This document shows positions 15,624 through 16,460 of a stretch of DNA of 16,460 bases, in pieces. Each line of letters begins with the position of its first letter. Within the stretch, counting starts at the first letter, position 1. Location of the stretch: NCBI GenBank assembly GCA_002427505.1, contig DIRJ01000033.1:1-16460 (forward strand). Direction: 5' to 3'. This DNA is from Mageeibacillus sp. UBA5439 (GTDB lineage Bacteria > Bacillota > Clostridia > Saccharofermentanales > DTU023). The notes under the pieces were generated by a model, which worked only from the letters and a program-made list of their open reading frames with translations, made no database searches and was not told where the DNA came from. The translations under genes and the position numbers were made by a program.

Positions 15624-16340
15624 TTATTTACGAAATCTTTTCTGATCAAAATGGCGGCTGAGATCCGCACGGCGCAGGTCAGCAGCAGCCAGCAGATCTG
15701 CTTCGAAAGGAAGTTCTCCGCGGTAGCCGAAAAGACTGAACAACCACTTTGTGAATTCCGGGTTGAGAATCAGAAATGGACCGTTCAGGCTGCTGGCAAA
15801 GAAATTCTTGTCTGCGATACCTTCAGTTTCCACCGCCGGATTCATACCGCTGCCGTTACTTACCTCAATAAAGGGATGGGCGGAGCTGTCGCCCGTATGA
15901 GTGGTGAATTGTGACCGATAGCCCATAAGTTCAAAGTCATGGAACTTACCCCGGACAATTTCATTTCTGCGGTCAAAACGCTTGCACAGGGTATCAAAGG
16001 GATACAGACCCAGAGCCTGAATCGTATCAGCTTCTTCATAAACAATATTTCTTCCCAGCAGGTCCAAAGCGTTGCCGGCAAAAAATCCGGTCAGTCCACC
16101 GTCAATCTGCTGTCTGAAATCTTTTGCATGAGGTCTCCAGAGATTCAAAATCAGAGCCTGGCTTGTTTCGGTCATTGCTCCCATATAAATAAAGTCAACC
16201 TTACTGGTGAAAAACTGAGGCAGGTCGGGGAAAGACGTAAAGACGATTTCCTCATCGGCAAATGTCTTTTCCAGCAGCTGTTGCGTGCCGTGCTCGCCCA
16301 GCAGATTGGCAATTTCCGGATAGATGATTTCAATACGCAT
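15624..16340 (-). CDS. GatD-like (class I glutamine amidotransferase-like) protein, catalytic residues not conserved
   Basis: A 238-residue protein resembling GatD, the glutaminase partner of MurT that amidates D-Glu in lipid II. Shared landmarks are IYPEIANLLGEHG at the start (GatD: LNLYGDxGN), DFIYMGAMTETSQ (GatD: GGGSDREQ), GLTGFFAGNALDLLG at 82-96 (GatD: GLTICGGYQFLG) and SLNGPFL-NPEF at 184-196 (GatD: YLHGP). The glutaminase nucleophile Cys is absent: Ala or Gly stands there, and the only Cys in the protein is C119. The catalytic His of LHGP is N186. It is therefore probably not a glutaminase; it could be a structural or regulatory subunit, or bind another ligand. The homology call is from recognition, not a search. 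The ribosome site is weak, and the start is three bases after the stop of the upstream gene, which indicates an operon. Confidence 0.7.
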   Translation of the reverse strand: MRIEIIYPEIANLLGEHGTQQLLEKTFADEEIVFTSFPDLPQFFTSKVDFIYMGAMTETSQALILNLWRPHAKDFRQQIDGGLTGFFAGNALDLLGRNIVYEEADTIQALGLYPFDTLCKRFDRRNEIVRGKFHDFELMGYRSQFTTHTGDSSAHPFIEVSNGSGMNPAVETEGIADKNFFASSLNGPFLILNPEFTKWLFSLFGYRGELPFEADLLAAADLRRADLSRHFDQKRFRK

Positions 16341-16343
16341 ATC

Positions 16344-16460
16344 TTATTTTCCATCCCATCTGCGCTGCAGATTCTTTACGATCTTGCGCGAGATGCTCTC
16401 TGAGTACAGTTCATAGAGAATGGCTATGGTTGCTTCTTTTTCCGGAAGCCGGAGCAGATC
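16344..16460 (-). CDS. 3' end of a partner gene, possibly MurT-like Mur ligase (partial)
   Basis: The last 38 codons of a gene that runs off the right edge; the stop TAA is at 16344-16346. The visible end reads from DLLRLPEKEATIAILYELYS through to RRWDGK, a helical charged tail. The frame stays open to the window edge and leads into the GatD-like gene with a three-base gap, as murT leads into gatD in Gram-positive genomes. The sequence alone is too short to identify, so the MurT-like label is inferred from the neighbour and from a loose likeness to the C-terminal helix of MurT. Confidence 0.5.
   Translation of the reverse strand, partial: DLLRLPEKEATIAILYELYSESISRKIVKNLQRRWDGK

Overview
The window reads as ordinary, densely coded chromosome from a Gram-positive anaerobe, most likely of the Clostridia (Bacillota). 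The indirect amide-tRNA pathway (GatA/GatB), a membrane-anchored PrsA-like foldase, a GatD-like gene beside a Mur-ligase-like partner, a tryptophanase and strong purine-rich ribosome sites support this. The placement is inferred from gene content. Base composition looks close to half G+C by eye. No tRNA, rRNA, CRISPR array, insertion sequence or phage gene was seen, and no gene-free stretch exceeds about 210 bases.

Layout. (1) 1-5087, minus strand: a tight three-gene operon for making Asn-tRNA and/or Gln-tRNA. It runs from an aspartyl-tRNA synthetase whose C-terminus is a complete GatC domain, through gatA, to gatB, and ends in a strong hairpin at 24-53. Stops and starts abut (TAAATG) or overlap (ATGA), so translation is probably coupled. 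(2) 5088-5293: a divergent intergenic region with a possible extended -10 for the operon and a 9-bp direct repeat in front of the plus-strand genes. (3) 5294-9446, plus strand: HAD-family hydrolase, DusB-type tRNA-dihydrouridine synthase, alpha/beta hydrolase and tryptophanase, closely spaced and perhaps one transcript. (4) 9467-11686: a near-consensus promoter, an EF-G-like GTPase and a hairpin terminator. (5) 11751-13779: a CorC/HlyC-type membrane protein with CBS domains, overlapping a second HAD phosphatase. (6) 13791-15606: a likely promoter, a membrane-anchored parvulin-type foldase and a perfect 14-bp hairpin that can terminate both converging strands. (7) 15624-16460, minus strand: a GatD-like protein without the expected catalytic residues, preceded by the 3' end of a partner gene that may be a MurT-like ligase.

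The most interesting points are the AspRS-GatC fusion, which joins tRNA aspartylation to the amidotransferase in one chain; the GatD-like protein lacking both nucleophile and catalytic histidine; the EF-G-like protein with Asp in place of the switch II histidine; the foldase with a probable second, degenerate parvulin repeat; and the CorC-like protein with an altered membrane-domain signature. I did not find a wholly new multi-gene system.
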